A stretch of DNA of 42,331 nucleotides from Atribacterota bacterium (GCA_028696495.1 JAQVGY010000004.1:1-42331); one strand, 5' to 3'. Shown: positions 1-10,803, numbered from the stretch's first letter. Made by a program: numbers and translations. Notes: generated by a model not told the origin, from the sequence alone.

Positions 1-98
1 AATATCTTCTGAGCATGCTGAAAATCATTTTCTACCATGGTAATGAGTTTTGCCGCAGCTCTAATATCACCCTGTCGTACTCTGGTGCTGAAATCCAT
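1..98 (-). CDS. meaB: Methylmalonyl-CoA mutase-associated GTPase MeaB (N-terminal fragment, truncated by window edge)
   Basis: Minus-strand translation from ATG at 98: MDFSTRVRQGDIRAAAKLITMVENDFQHAQKI..., resembles MeaB/ArgK N-terminus; lies downstream of the split mutase genes. Confidence 0.7.
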   Translation of the reverse strand, partial: MDFSTRVRQGDIRAAAKLITMVENDFQHAQKI

Positions 99-118
99 AC
101 CATCTCTCCTATTTAAGT

Positions 119-520
119 TCAGGCAATTTTGATATTCTCTTTAATAAATTCAACTATCTTATTGGTGTCTGTCCCTGGAGTAAAAATCTCTTTGATACCA
201 ATTTTTTTTAATTCTATAATGTCCTCATTAGGAATAATTCCCCCGGCAATCACCAGGATATCAGCAGCATCTTTTTCAGTAAGTAGTTCCATTATTTTAG
301 GAAACAGGTACATATGTGCACCGGAAAGAATACTTAATCCTATCACATTAACATCTTCTTGAATTGCCGTTTCTACAATCTGCTCCGGGGTCTGTCTTAA
401 TCCGGTATAGATAACTTCCATTCCGGCATCTCTCAATGCCCTGGCAATAACCTTTGCACCACGATCATGACCATCAAGACCCGGTTTTGCCACTAAAACT
501 CTGATTCTGGCATTTTTCAT
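119..520 (-). CDS. Methylmalonyl-CoA mutase small subunit / cobalamin (B12)-binding domain protein
   Basis: B12-binding motif [34 protein letters not shown]. Confidence 0.93.
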   Translation of the reverse strand: MKNARIRVLVAKPGLDGHDRGAKVIARALRDAGMEVIYTGLRQTPEQIVETAIQEDVNVIGLSILSGAHMYLFPKIMELLTEKDAADILVIAGGIIPNEDIIELKKIGIKEIFTPGTDTNKIVEFIKENIKIA

Positions 521-538
521 AGTACACCTTCCTTGTTT

Positions 539-2215
539 CTATATCTTTATTGAATCTTTATATTCACCAAAAACTGCTCTCAGTTGATCACATATCTCTC
601 CCAGAGTAGCATAGCTTCTCACACAATCCAGAATTGCAGGCATTACATTATGCTCAGAACCGGCAATCTCTTTCAACTGATTCAAGTTTTTCTGGACTTC
701 TTCTTCATTCCTTTTCTCTTTCACCTTACTCAGTTTTTCTACCTGCCTCTTCTCTATTTCCGGATTGACCTTTAATAAATCCTTCATTGGTTCTTCTTCT
801 GATTGAAATTGATTGACACCTACTATTATTCTTTCCTTATTTTCAATATCTTTCTGATATTTATAAGCACTGTTCTGTATTTCTCTTTGTATAAATCCTC
901 TTTCGATAGCCTTTGGGGCGCCTCCTAATTTATCAATCTGGTTGATGTAGTCCATCGCTCCCTCTTCAATTTCAGTTGTTAATTTTTCAAGGTAATAGGA
1001 GCCTGCCATAGGATCAACTGTTTCAGCAACTCCACTTTCATAAGCAATAATCTGTTGTGTTCTCAATGCTATCCTTACTGACTTCTGGGATGGGAGAGAA
1101 AGTGCTTCATCTCTAGAATTGGTATGCAGGGATTGTGTCCCTCCTAAAACTGCTGCCAGTGCTTGAATAGCTACTCTAACTACATTATTATCGGGCTGTT
1201 GAGCAGTAAGGGTACATCCGGCAGTCTGAGTATGGAAACGAAGCATCATAGACTTTGCATCTTTTGCACCAAAGCGTTCTTTCATAATTTTTGCCCATAA
1301 TCTTCGCGCTGCTCTAAATTTGGCAACCTCTTCAAATAGATCGTTATGTGCATTAAAGAAAAAAGACAGCCGGGGAGCAAAAATATCGATATCGAGTCCT
1401 TTTTCAGTTGCTGCAGTAACATAAGAAATTCCATTAGCCAAAGTAAAGGCTATCTCTTGAATCGCAGTTGCTCCAGCTTCTCTTATATGGTAACCACTAA
1501 TGCTTATAGTATTCCATTTTGGTAATTCCTCTGAACAGTAATCAAAGATATCAGTTATTAGCCTCATAGAGGGTAACGGTGGAAATATATAAGTACCCCT
1601 GGCAATATATTCTTTTAAAATATCATTTTGAATGGTCCCGTTAAGTTTGGTTTTCGGGATTCCCTGTTTTTCAGCAATAGCGATATACATAGCCAATAAA
1701 ACTGCAGCCGGGGCATTAATAGTCATAGAAGTGCTGACCTGATCCAAAGGTATGCCATTAAACAGTATTTCCATATCCTCTAAAGTATCTATCGCCACTC
1801 CAACTTTGCCTACTTCACCATGTGCCATGGGATGTGAAGAATCATAACCAATTTGAGTGGGCAAATCAAAAGCAATGCTTAAACCTGTCTGACCATTTTT
1901 TAACAGATATTTATATCTTTTGTTTGATTCTTCAGCATCTCCAAAACCAGCATATTGCCTCATAGTCCACAATCTTCCTCGATACATAGTCGGCTGAACT
2001 CCCCTGGTATAGGGATACTCTCCCGGATAACCCAGATCATCTATATAATCAAATTTTTCTAAATCGAGTGGGTCATATAATCTATTAACTTCTTTATTTG
2101 AACCAGTAACAAATGTCTTCTTTCTCTCGGAAAACTTTTTTAAAACTTTGTTTAATGAATTACTCTCCCAATCTTTTTTAACCTCTTCTATTCGATTTCT
2201 TTCCTGGTAATCCAA
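539..2215 (-). CDS. Methylmalonyl-CoA mutase large (catalytic) subunit
   Basis: [60 protein letters not shown] motif; TMY context favours methylmalonyl- over isobutyryl-CoA mutase. Confidence 0.93.
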   Translation of the reverse strand: MDYQERNRIEEVKKDWESNSLNKVLKKFSERKKTFVTGSNKEVNRLYDPLDLEKFDYIDDLGYPGEYPYTRGVQPTMYRGRLWTMRQYAGFGDAEESNKRYKYLLKNGQTGLSIAFDLPTQIGYDSSHPMAHGEVGKVGVAIDTLEDMEILFNGIPLDQVSTSMTINAPAAVLLAMYIAIAEKQGIPKTKLNGTIQNDILKEYIARGTYIFPPLPSMRLITDIFDYCSEELPKWNTISISGYHIREAGATAIQEIAFTLANGISYVTAATEKGLDIDIFAPRLSFFFNAHNDLFEEVAKFRAARRLWAKIMKERFGAKDAKSMMLRFHTQTAGCTLTAQQPDNNVVRVAIQALAAVLGGTQSLHTNSRDEALSLPSQKSVRIALRTQQIIAYESGVAETVDPMAGSYYLEKLTTEIEEGAMDYINQIDKLGGAPKAIERGFIQREIQNSAYKYQKDIENKERIIVGVNQFQSEEEPMKDLLKVNPEIEKRQVEKLSKVKEKRNEEEVQKNLNQLKEIAGSEHNVMPAILDCVRSYATLGEICDQLRAVFGEYKDSIKI

Positions 2216-2355
2216 CTGGCTATACCTCCTTTTCCATGTTTTGTTAAAATATTTTCAAATATTTACTATTTTTTAGAAAACCTTTATTTAATTATTTAAT
2301 ATATGCTTAAAGTTTCGGTTTCAGACAATAATAAAAATGCTGCCTCTTATCTCTC

Positions 2356-2396
2356 TGATGGGCTACCCTCTATAGCCTGGTTTATAACCGTCATCA
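2356..2396 (-). other. Candidate three-way-junction RNA element upstream of mutase
   Basis: Minus strand TGATG-AC-GGTT(ATA)AACC-A-GGCTA(TAGAGGG)TAGCC-CATCA: closing stem plus two perfect hairpins. Confidence 0.35.
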
Positions 2397-2473
2397 TGTT
2401 AAATATTTTGTTTTATGATATCTTTATATAAATAGATTATTATAAAAAAATTAGTGCAAATTAGATAATAATA

Positions 2474-3319
2474 TTAGCTCATCTGGTGATGGTGAGCTAT
2501 TTTATTCTTCTCTATTATCAAACTGTCAACAGATACATCAATTTTTTTAATATTAATACCTGTAATGTAATCTAATTCTTTTTTTAGATGTTCCTGGATT
2601 GTCCTTACTATCTTAGGTATATTATTGCCATATTTTAAGGTAAGACTGATATTGATTAAAATTCCTTCTTCATTTATATTTATTTTTGTTTTTCCAATTT
2701 TAATAACATCTTTAAAATTCTTTATTTGAAAATAGATGATATCCAGAATGGCATTTTCTGAAATATATAATTTTCCAAAATAACTAAACGGCGGTCGAAC
2801 GACTGTTCGTTCTCCAATTTTTCTTTTAACATACCGTTTTCGATAAAATATTTCTAAAGATTCTACCAAACTTATAGGAAATTTCCTCTGTATTTCAATT
2901 CCCGGCAATGGTATAATGTGTGTCCCCTCTCTGGTTCGACTGGCCCGAGCCACCTGTATCTCTTTTTGGCTGGAAACATCTTCTATGTTAAATACAGTAT
3001 CTATAGGCGGTAGTTCTAAAGTTTCAATTATTTTTTCTACCATACCGGCTGAGGTTCCCAAAATCATTATGCTTTTTGGCTTTTCTTCTTGAATTATCTT
3101 TTTAACTGCCCGAGCATGTTCTTTATCAAAAAAGATTGCCCTTCTGATTGCCTGAATCTTGTTCAATTCTTTTTTTGCTGAAAGGCCTGCTAATATCTTA
3201 TCTTTTTTGATTAATAGCCCATCATCGATGATATAATCAATTTTTTCCCGATGAGCTATCAAAAGTGCTTTATGGCTCTTTCCGGTTCCGCTTTCCCCTA
3301 CCAGAGCAAATACTTTCAT
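2474..3319 (-). CDS. P-loop nucleotide-binding protein with C-terminal Asp23/Gls24 (DUF322)-like domain
   Basis: N-terminal Walker A GESGTGKS; C-terminal ISENAILDIIYFQIKN...ININEEGILINISLTLKYGNNIPKIVRTIQEHLKKELDYITGINIKKIDVSVDSL typical of Asp23 family. Confidence 0.7.
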   Translation of the reverse strand: MKVFALVGESGTGKSHKALLIAHREKIDYIIDDGLLIKKDKILAGLSAKKELNKIQAIRRAIFFDKEHARAVKKIIQEEKPKSIMILGTSAGMVEKIIETLELPPIDTVFNIEDVSSQKEIQVARASRTREGTHIIPLPGIEIQRKFPISLVESLEIFYRKRYVKRKIGERTVVRPPFSYFGKLYISENAILDIIYFQIKNFKDVIKIGKTKININEEGILINISLTLKYGNNIPKIVRTIQEHLKKELDYITGINIKKIDVSVDSLIIEKNKIAHHHQMS

Positions 3320-3345
3320 ATTTTTTACTCACTCCAAATAAACCC

Positions 3346-3370
3346 GGTTAGGGGATTAAATCCCCTAACC
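3346..3370 (-). terminator. Hairpin, probable terminator/processing site after gdhA
   Basis: Perfect inverted repeat GGTTAGGGGAT-TAA-ATCCCCTAACC between gdhA stop and the next start; only a weak U-run follows. Confidence 0.55.
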
Positions 3371-3384
3371 TATATAGTTGTCCA

Positions 3385-4695
3385 CTATTTTTTTGTTTTT
3401 ACCCAGCCTCTTCCCTCAACTGCTCGAGCAACTCTTTGAATGGCAATAACATAAGCCGCGTCACGGGCATACAAATTCTCTTTCTCTGCTAAATCCATAA
3501 CATCATTGAAGGCTGAAGTCATAATATGGTTTAACTTCTCAAAGACTTCTTCCTTTGGCCAGTAATAATTCATATTATTCTGGACCTGTTCAAAGTAAGA
3601 AACAGTAACACCACCGGCATTACATAAGAAATCAGGAATGAGATAAACTCCTTTTTCTTTTATGACTTTATCCGCCTCGGGAGTGGTGGGCGAGTTGGCA
3701 CCTTCCGCATAAACTTTAACAACATCAAATTTAATGTCATTAACATTATCTTTATGGACAGCTGAACCCAGAGCAGCCGGAATTAAAACTGTAACCGGTT
3801 TTGTTATCCAGGCATTTCCATCTTCCTGTTTCCAACCAAATTCCTTAGCTTTTTCTGGGTTAATGGTACCAAACTTATCCAGAGTTCCTGGCGCAAAAAG
3901 ATCTTCAGGCTTTATTCCCTCTTCACAGCTGTAAGTACAGGCTTTCTTATCTTTTGGATCCCAGCAGGACATGGCAACAACCTTGCCGCCATATTCAGTA
4001 AATTTTTCACAACAATATTGTGCATTATTACCAGCTCCTTGAATGGAAGCAGTGGCACCCTTAAAATCAATATTCAATCTCTTAAATGCCTCTCTTACAC
4101 AATAGATAACCCCATAACCGGTCGCTTCAGTTCTTCCCAGAGAACCGCCTACGCCTACTGCCTTTCCGGTTACAAATCCAGGCTTTCTGCTTCTGGCTAT
4201 AGTATCATATTCATCCATAATCCATAACATATCCTGTGGGTTGGTAGCTACATCCGGTGCAGGAACATCCATATCCGGTCCCACTAAATCATATACTTTT
4301 CTGACCCAGCCCCGGCATAGTTTTTCAGTTTCACGTTCAGATAATTCTCTCGGATCACAGGCAACTCCACCCTTTCCTCCACCCAGAGGGATATTGACTA
4401 CTGCACATTTCCAGGTCATCATAATAGCCAATGCTCTAACCATATCAATGGTTTCATTTGCAGCAAATCTTAAACCACCTTTGGCCGGACCGCGAGCGGT
4501 AGAATGCTGGACACGAAATCCGGTAAATGTTTTAGTAGTACCATCATCCATCTCTACCGGTATACGAATCTGAATTTCTCGTTCAGCTTCTCTTAAAAAT
4601 TCCTGCATCGACTTATCTAAATTACCCTTCCTGGCATTTTCATCAAACTGTGCCTGAACAATTTCAAAAGGATTTAATCCTTTCTCTTGAGACAT
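3385..4695 (-). CDS. gdhA: Glutamate dehydrogenase (Glu/Leu/Phe/Val family)
   Basis: MTWKCAVVNIPLGGGKGGVACDP and ASIQGAGNNAQYCCEKF motifs; full length 436 aa. Confidence 0.95.
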   Translation of the reverse strand: MSQEKGLNPFEIVQAQFDENARKGNLDKSMQEFLREAEREIQIRIPVEMDDGTTKTFTGFRVQHSTARGPAKGGLRFAANETIDMVRALAIMMTWKCAVVNIPLGGGKGGVACDPRELSERETEKLCRGWVRKVYDLVGPDMDVPAPDVATNPQDMLWIMDEYDTIARSRKPGFVTGKAVGVGGSLGRTEATGYGVIYCVREAFKRLNIDFKGATASIQGAGNNAQYCCEKFTEYGGKVVAMSCWDPKDKKACTYSCEEGIKPEDLFAPGTLDKFGTINPEKAKEFGWKQEDGNAWITKPVTVLIPAALGSAVHKDNVNDIKFDVVKVYAEGANSPTTPEADKVIKEKGVYLIPDFLCNAGGVTVSYFEQVQNNMNYYWPKEEVFEKLNHIMTSAFNDVMDLAEKENLYARDAAYVIAIQRVARAVEGRGWVKTKK

Positions 4696-4734
4696 TATAG
4701 AACCTCCTCATATTTGTATTTATTTATTTGGAAA

Positions 4735-6165
4735 TTACTGTTTTTTTAGACTTTTTCCTGAAGACAGATAGGCATCAATAAAACGAGCTGCTTTTTTCCC
4801 ATCACCAACTGCCGATATAACTGTTGCTGAACCTCTTACTATATCACCCCCCGCAAAAATACCTTCACAGGTTGTCATTCTGGTTCTTTCATCAACCTTA
4901 AAATATCCCCATTTATTAACTTCCACTCCCCTGGCGCTTCTGGCAACAATAGGATTAGCCATGGTACCAATAGCATCAATAATCATATCCACTTCTAAAA
5001 TGAAATTAGAGTTTTCAATGGGAATAGGGCTCCTTCTACCTGACTCATCCGGTTCACCCAGCTCCATTTTTATGCATTCCATCCCGGTTACTCTCCCTTC
5101 ATTATCCCCTAATATTCTAACCGGTAAAGTTAGAAAATGAAAGATGATTCCCTCTTCTTCAGCATGGTGTACTTCTTCTGCCCTGGCTGGTACCTCTGCC
5201 CTGGAACGGCGGTATACTATATATGACTTTTCAGCACCAAGACGCAGTGCTGTTCTGGCTGAATCCATTGCCACATTGCCTGCTCCGATGGTGGCAGCCC
5301 TTTTCCTTATTTTTATGGGAGTATCGTATTCTGGAAACAGGTAAGCTTTCATTAAATTCGACCTGGTCAAAAATTCATTGGCAGAATATACATCATTCAT
5401 ATTTTCTCCAGGAATATCCATAAAACGGGGTGCTCCTGCTCCATTACATAAGAATATGGCATCAAACTCATTTTTTAAATCTTCTATACTTCTGGTAGCA
5501 CCAATTACCTGGTCACATATGACCTTCACTCCTGTTTGCTCTATCTGACCTACCTCATATTCAACAATTGTTTTAGGAAGCCTGAATTCTGGTATTCCAT
5601 AAACAAGCACACCTCCAGGCTTGTGTAATGCCTCAAAAAGTGTTACCTGATATCCCATCTTGGCCAAGTCTGCGGCACAGGCTAACCCGGCGGGTCCCGA
5701 ACCAACTATGGCTACTTTTGTTTGCTTTTTATTGACACTATCCTTGATTCCGTGTACTCCATTTTCTCTAGCCCAATCAGCTATAAAACGTTCCAATCTT
5801 CCTATGGCAATAGGTTTTCCGCGTTTATTTAAAACACATTCTTTCTGACACTGTTCTTCTTGAGGACACACTCTGCCGGTCACAGCAGGTAATGCATCTG
5901 TCTTTAATATAGTTAAGTAAGCCTTCTTAAAATCTTCCTCTACTATATAGCGGATAAAAGTAGGAATATTTATTTCTGCCGGGCACCCTTTCATACAGGT
6001 GGGGTTTTTACACTGTAAGCATCGTTGCGCTTCATAAATAGCTTCTTCTCTGGTATACCCCAGAGGAACCTCTTTAAAATTATGTATGCGTTCAGAGGGT
6101 AGCTGTTCTCTCATGGGAACTGGTTCTCTTTTCATTCTTTCTTTCATCTCTATCATTTCAGCCAT
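4735..6165 (-). CDS. nfnB: NADPH-dependent glutamate synthase small-subunit-like / NfnB (ferredoxin:NADP oxidoreductase large subunit)
   Basis: CLQCKNPTCMKGCPAEINIPTFI, VAIVGSGPAGLACAADLAKMGYQVTLFEA; pairs with upstream NfnA-like gene. ORF track start at 6273 overlaps NfnA; MAEMIEMKERM start at 6165 is more likely. Confidence 0.85.
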   Translation of the reverse strand: MAEMIEMKERMKREPVPMREQLPSERIHNFKEVPLGYTREEAIYEAQRCLQCKNPTCMKGCPAEINIPTFIRYIVEEDFKKAYLTILKTDALPAVTGRVCPQEEQCQKECVLNKRGKPIAIGRLERFIADWARENGVHGIKDSVNKKQTKVAIVGSGPAGLACAADLAKMGYQVTLFEALHKPGGVLVYGIPEFRLPKTIVEYEVGQIEQTGVKVICDQVIGATRSIEDLKNEFDAIFLCNGAGAPRFMDIPGENMNDVYSANEFLTRSNLMKAYLFPEYDTPIKIRKRAATIGAGNVAMDSARTALRLGAEKSYIVYRRSRAEVPARAEEVHHAEEEGIIFHFLTLPVRILGDNEGRVTGMECIKMELGEPDESGRRSPIPIENSNFILEVDMIIDAIGTMANPIVARSARGVEVNKWGYFKVDERTRMTTCEGIFAGGDIVRGSATVISAVGDGKKAARFIDAYLSSGKSLKKQ

Positions 6166-6166
6166 C

Positions 6167-7015
6167 TTAGTTCTCCTTACACCTACATCCCTTTTTTTCT
6201 TTAAAGGATTGCCAGGATTTGTTTTCTTCTTCTTTGTAGCGGTATATTCTATGCATAAATTCATCCCAATCAACTAGTTGCCCATCAAACTCAGGCCCAT
6301 CAGTGCAAACAAATTTTGTCTCTCCCCCAATGGATACCCGGCAGGAACCACACATACCTGTTCCATCAACCATAATGGTATTAAGGCTGACAATGGTGTC
6401 AACAGGATACGATTTAGTCAGTTCTGTAGTAACTTTCATCATTATTGGCGGTCCAATAGTCCATACTTTTTTAATAGCAGTATCACTATCCAGCTTCTCC
6501 TTTAATGCTTCTGTGACAAATCCTTTTCTTCCATAACTGCCATCATCTGTGGTAACAATTAATTCATCTGAAACAAGTCTTAATTCTTTTTCCATAATCA
6601 CTAATTCTTTGCTTCTGGCTCCGATGATGGCAATTACCTTATTACCAACAGCTTTTAGGTTACGTGCGATGGGATGAATGCAGGCTATACCTGTACCACC
6701 ACCGACTACAACAGTGGTACCAAAATACTCTATCTCTGATTTACGTCCTAAGGGGCCTGTGAAAGAATATAGATAATCTCCTTCCTTAAAACAGGCCAAT
6801 TCATCTGTTGTTTTACCAACTACCTGAAAAACTATATGTATTAACCCCCTATCCCGGTCATAATCAGCAACGGTCAATGGTACTCTTTCCCCTTCTTCTC
6901 TGGTCATCAGGATAATAAACTGTCCTGGTTGAACTGTCTTAGCTATCTCCGGTGCCTCTATCCACATGCTGTACATATCCTGATATAATTTTGTTTTCCT
7001 GTTAATACGATACAT
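6167..7015 (-). CDS. nfnA: Sulfide dehydrogenase/ferredoxin-NADP reductase subunit alpha, NfnA-like
   Basis: FAD/NAD-binding reductase motifs (GGGTGIACIHPIARNLKAVGNKV) and C-terminal 2Fe-2S type CGSCRVSIGGETKFVCTDGPEFDGQLVD. Confidence 0.85.
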   Translation of the reverse strand: MYRINRKTKLYQDMYSMWIEAPEIAKTVQPGQFIILMTREEGERVPLTVADYDRDRGLIHIVFQVVGKTTDELACFKEGDYLYSFTGPLGRKSEIEYFGTTVVVGGGTGIACIHPIARNLKAVGNKVIAIIGARSKELVIMEKELRLVSDELIVTTDDGSYGRKGFVTEALKEKLDSDTAIKKVWTIGPPIMMKVTTELTKSYPVDTIVSLNTIMVDGTGMCGSCRVSIGGETKFVCTDGPEFDGQLVDWDEFMHRIYRYKEEENKSWQSFKEKKGCRCKEN

Positions 7016-7041
7016 CTATTACCTCTTCATATTAATAAAAA

Positions 7042-8253
7042 TTATCCATTAAAATTATTACAAATCTCTGCTGTGTCATGTGCTATCATCAATTCTTCAT
7101 CAGTTGGTATTACAAAAATTTTCACCTTTGAGTTTTCAGTACTGATTATTGCTTTTTTACCTTTTAATCCATCATTCTTCTTATCATCAATCTCTATACC
7201 AAAAAAACTCAAACCCTCACACACTGTTTTTCTTAAAAGAGGCGAGTTTTCACCAATACCGGCAGTAAACACCAGAACATCCAGACCGTTCATCGCTGCA
7301 GTATAGGCACCAATATACTTTTTCAAGCCGTAATATAGTACATCCAGAGTTCTCTTTGCCCTTTTGTTCCCATTTGACACCTGAGCTTCCAAATCTCGCA
7401 TATCACTCGATATACCCTCTGAAAGACCCATAAAACCACTCTTCTTATAGAGAATATCATTGATTTCTTTAAAACTAAGTTTTTCTTTTTCCATCAAATA
7501 GGGAATAATTGCCGGGTCAATATCCCCACAGCGAGTCCCCATTATTACACCTGAAATAGTTCCAAACCCTAAACTGGTGTCAACCGATTTGCCTTCTTTG
7601 ACAGCTGTGATGCTGGAACCATTACCCAGATGGCAGGTTATTACCTTTAATTCTTTCAAATCTTTGCCCAATATTTCGGCTGCTTTTTGAGCAACATACT
7701 TATGGGATGTTCCATGAAAGCCATATCTTCTAATTCGGTATTTTTCATAAAAACTATATGGCAAACCGTAAAGAAATGCTTGCTCTGGAATGGATTGATG
7801 GAAGGCTGTATCGAATACACCAACCTGAGGAATGCCAGGTAATAATTCCTGACATACTTTGATACCAAGGATATTTGGCGGATTATGCAGTGGGGCTAAT
7901 TCAATAAATTCATTGAGGGTATCCATCACATCATCATTCAGCAACACTGAACCCGAATATTTTTCTCCACCATGAACTACACGATGGCCTACTGCCGTAA
8001 TCTCCGAAATACTTTTTATAACACCATATTTGTTATCGAGTAGGGCATCTATGACCAGTTCAATACCTTTGCGATGATCTGGTATCTCTATCTCCTTTAT
8101 AAAAGCATCTTTTCCGGCAGGATAATGATTTATCAATGAACCTTGAATTCCAATCCTTTCCACCAGACCATTTGCTAATAAAGATTCATCAGCCATGTCA
8201 AAAAGTCGATATTTTATTGAAGAACTTCCAGAATTCACCACTAAAATCTTCAT
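7042..8253 (-). CDS. ackA: Acetate kinase
   Basis: MKILVVNSGSSSIKYRLFD; GFHGTSHKYVA; FTAGIGENSPLLR. Confidence 0.96.
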   Translation of the reverse strand: MKILVVNSGSSSIKYRLFDMADESLLANGLVERIGIQGSLINHYPAGKDAFIKEIEIPDHRKGIELVIDALLDNKYGVIKSISEITAVGHRVVHGGEKYSGSVLLNDDVMDTLNEFIELAPLHNPPNILGIKVCQELLPGIPQVGVFDTAFHQSIPEQAFLYGLPYSFYEKYRIRRYGFHGTSHKYVAQKAAEILGKDLKELKVITCHLGNGSSITAVKEGKSVDTSLGFGTISGVIMGTRCGDIDPAIIPYLMEKEKLSFKEINDILYKKSGFMGLSEGISSDMRDLEAQVSNGNKRAKRTLDVLYYGLKKYIGAYTAAMNGLDVLVFTAGIGENSPLLRKTVCEGLSFFGIEIDDKKNDGLKGKKAIISTENSKVKIFVIPTDEELMIAHDTAEICNNFNG

Positions 8254-8285
8254 TTAATTTATCCCTTTCTGAATACAAATTATTA

Positions 8286-8831
8286 CTACTCTTTAACTAA
8301 ATTTTTACCTATTTGAAAGCCATGCTCTAACGCTTTTTTATTTAAATCTCTAATCCTTTCCGGTATTCTGTTTTGCAGGGCATTTTTAATAGCATCTTTA
8401 GATACAATATCTGTTAATTGAACGAGGATGCCTAAAGAAATAATATTTGCTACCAATTGATTGCCCAGAACATCTATGGCATCCTTAGTAATAGGATGTT
8501 GATAGATATTTCCCGGAATAGAGGGAATGTTCAAAACATTTGTTGAATCTACCAGCAATAATCCATCTTCTTTTAAATTGTGCACATACTTATCACAAGC
8601 TTTTTGTGTTAAGGTTAACAAAATATCGGGCTTTTCTATTTTAGGGTAATCTATTTTTTCGTTACTGATAATGACCTCTGCTCTGCTAGCTCCACCTCTG
8701 GCTTCCGGTCCATATGATTGAGTCTGAGCTATTTCGAACCCATCATAAATTCCAGCAGCCTCCGCTAATATAATCCCAGCCAGGATCAATCCCTGTCCCC
8801 CTGAGCCACTTAGACAGATCTCTTTTCTCAT
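8286..8831 (-). CDS. korC: 2-oxoacid:ferredoxin oxidoreductase gamma subunit
   Basis: SGSGGQGLILAGIILAEAA ... QTQSYGPEARGGASRAEVIIS. Confidence 0.92.
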   Translation of the reverse strand: MRKEICLSGSGGQGLILAGIILAEAAGIYDGFEIAQTQSYGPEARGGASRAEVIISNEKIDYPKIEKPDILLTLTQKACDKYVHNLKEDGLLLVDSTNVLNIPSIPGNIYQHPITKDAIDVLGNQLVANIISLGILVQLTDIVSKDAIKNALQNRIPERIRDLNKKALEHGFQIGKNLVKE

Positions 8832-8846
8832 CTTTTTTCTCCTTCC

Positions 8847-9656
8847 TTATTGAATTCTATTACAGGTTTCCTGGTATCTTTCGGTATATTCGGGTATATC
8901 GATATCTAAGAATTCCCCGGTAGGAAATTTTCCTTCTTTTTCTTCTTCTGATAATTTATCCCATACTTTTTTAGGTACTGTTATATTTTTTATCCATTCT
9001 AACATCTGCACAGGTGTCCTCAATTGATTAATCCTACCAAAAGAAATTGGGCAATCTGAAATAATTTCTACTACAGAAAATCCTTTTTTTAGCAATGCTT
9101 TTTTGATAAAGCGAGTAGCCTGATTGACATCAAAGATAGTACTGCGTGATACATAGGAAGCACCGGCACTGGCAGCTAAAGCAGCTAAATCAAAAGTCTG
9201 ATCAATATTACCATATGGTGCGGTTGAACCAAACTTTCCAGTTGGAGTTAGAGGGGAATATTGACCACCAGTCATTCCATAAATCATATTATTTATAATT
9301 ATTGCAGTTATATCTATATTACGGCGAGCAGAATGAATAAAATGATTCCCCCCAATAGCCGCACAATCCCCATCACCCATTACTGTAATTACTTTTAAAG
9401 AGGGATTTGCCATCTTTATACCAGTTGCAAAAGGCAACGCTCTACCATGTGTAGTATTCATAGTATTGAAATCTACATAACCGGTAATACGGCTGGAACA
9501 GCCAATTCCAGAAACCATTGCGATATCATCCTTTTCCCATCCTAAACTATGTATTGCCCTTAATATTGCCCCCAGAATAATACCAATTCCGCAACCTGGA
9601 CACCAGATATGGGGAAACATTTCTTTTCTAAAATACTGAGTAATAGAATTATTCAT
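8847..9656 (-). CDS. korB: 2-oxoacid:ferredoxin oxidoreductase beta subunit (TPP-binding)
   Basis: WCPGCGIGIILGAILRAI; GDGDCAAIGGNHFIHSARRNIDIT; adjacent to alpha and gamma subunits. Confidence 0.93.
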   Translation of the reverse strand: MNNSITQYFRKEMFPHIWCPGCGIGIILGAILRAIHSLGWEKDDIAMVSGIGCSSRITGYVDFNTMNTTHGRALPFATGIKMANPSLKVITVMGDGDCAAIGGNHFIHSARRNIDITAIIINNMIYGMTGGQYSPLTPTGKFGSTAPYGNIDQTFDLAALAASAGASYVSRSTIFDVNQATRFIKKALLKKGFSVVEIISDCPISFGRINQLRTPVQMLEWIKNITVPKKVWDKLSEEEKEGKFPTGEFLDIDIPEYTERYQETCNRIQ

Positions 9657-10798
9657 TATTTGCTTTCCTCCTCAATCTTAGAAAGTATTTCAACAGGATT
9701 AATCAACTCACCATCAACCCTACCATATGGGATAACGCGGCACTTACCTTCAGCCGCCCTTTGTACCTCACGTGCCATCTGGCCTAAATTCAATTCTGGT
9801 ACTATTATTAAATCTACCTGTCCTGCTAATCTATTGATAGTCTCATCGCTAAAAGGCCACAGAGTAACCAATTTCAATAAACCTACCTTTATACCCTTTT
9901 CCCTTGCTAATTTAACTGTTCTCTCTGCTGCCCTTGCCACAGAACCATAGGCAACTATTGCTACTCTGGCATCATCTAATAAATACTCTTCCTCTATAAT
10001 GATATCTTTTTTATTTAATTCAACTTTATTAGTCAATCTTCTTATCAGCTGGTCAACCTCTTTGTTATTAGAAGTGGGGTATCCCTTTTCATTATGAACT
10101 AAACCGGTGAGATGATATCTATACCCGCTTCCAAAATTAGCCATGGGGGGCACAAGGTCCTCATCTGCTTTAAAAGGTAAGAAATTATCTTTATCTACTG
10201 TTGGTTTTTTCCTGTCAATTATCTCTATCTCTTCTCTGGTGGGAATATTTACTTTTTCGCGCATATGAGAAATCACTTCATCTAACAACAACATCACAGG
10301 AGTACGATATTTTTCACTAAAATTAATCGCCTTTATGGTAATATGCAAAACCTCATTCACATCTGAAGGTGCCAGAGCTATCATAGGATGGTCTCCATGT
10401 GTTCCCCAGCGAGCCTGCATTACATCACCTTGAGAAGGCTTTGTGGGCAACCCTGTACTCGGACCACCACGCTGGGAATTAACAATAACACAAGGAACTT
10501 CGGTAATTGCGGCAAACCCTATATTCTCCTGTTTCAGGCATATCCCTGGACCAGAACTGGCTGTCATTGACTTGGAACCTGCTATAGAAGCTCCAATAAC
10601 TGCTGCCATACTGGCAATTTCGTCTTCCATCTGCATAAATACTCCACCCAATTTAGGAAGCCGTACAGCCATACCTTCGGCAATTTCAGAAGCAGGAGTG
10701 ATAGGGTAGCCAGCAAAAAAACGAACACCGGCTAAAAGTGCTCCTTCTACACATGCCTCATTACCCTGTAAAACCTTTACTGATTTGTTTTTATCCAT
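9656..10798 (-). CDS. korA: 2-oxoacid:ferredoxin oxidoreductase alpha subunit
   Basis: GNEACVEGALLAGVRFFAGYPITPASEIAE; SQRGGPSTGLPTKPSQGD. Confidence 0.93.
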   Translation of the reverse strand: MDKNKSVKVLQGNEACVEGALLAGVRFFAGYPITPASEIAEGMAVRLPKLGGVFMQMEDEIASMAAVIGASIAGSKSMTASSGPGICLKQENIGFAAITEVPCVIVNSQRGGPSTGLPTKPSQGDVMQARWGTHGDHPMIALAPSDVNEVLHITIKAINFSEKYRTPVMLLLDEVISHMREKVNIPTREEIEIIDRKKPTVDKDNFLPFKADEDLVPPMANFGSGYRYHLTGLVHNEKGYPTSNNKEVDQLIRRLTNKVELNKKDIIIEEEYLLDDARVAIVAYGSVARAAERTVKLAREKGIKVGLLKLVTLWPFSDETINRLAGQVDLIIVPELNLGQMAREVQRAAEGKCRVIPYGRVDGELINPVEILSKIEEESK

Positions 10799-10803
10799 TT
10801 TAA

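Noticed and set aside
6166-6273. 36-aa N-terminal extension of NfnB in the ORF track
   Set aside because: Overlaps the 3' end of nfnA and is Lys-rich non-conserved sequence; downstream ATG is a better start.
7656-7868. 70-aa minus-strand ORF inside ackA
   Set aside because: Alternative frame of a conserved acetate kinase gene.
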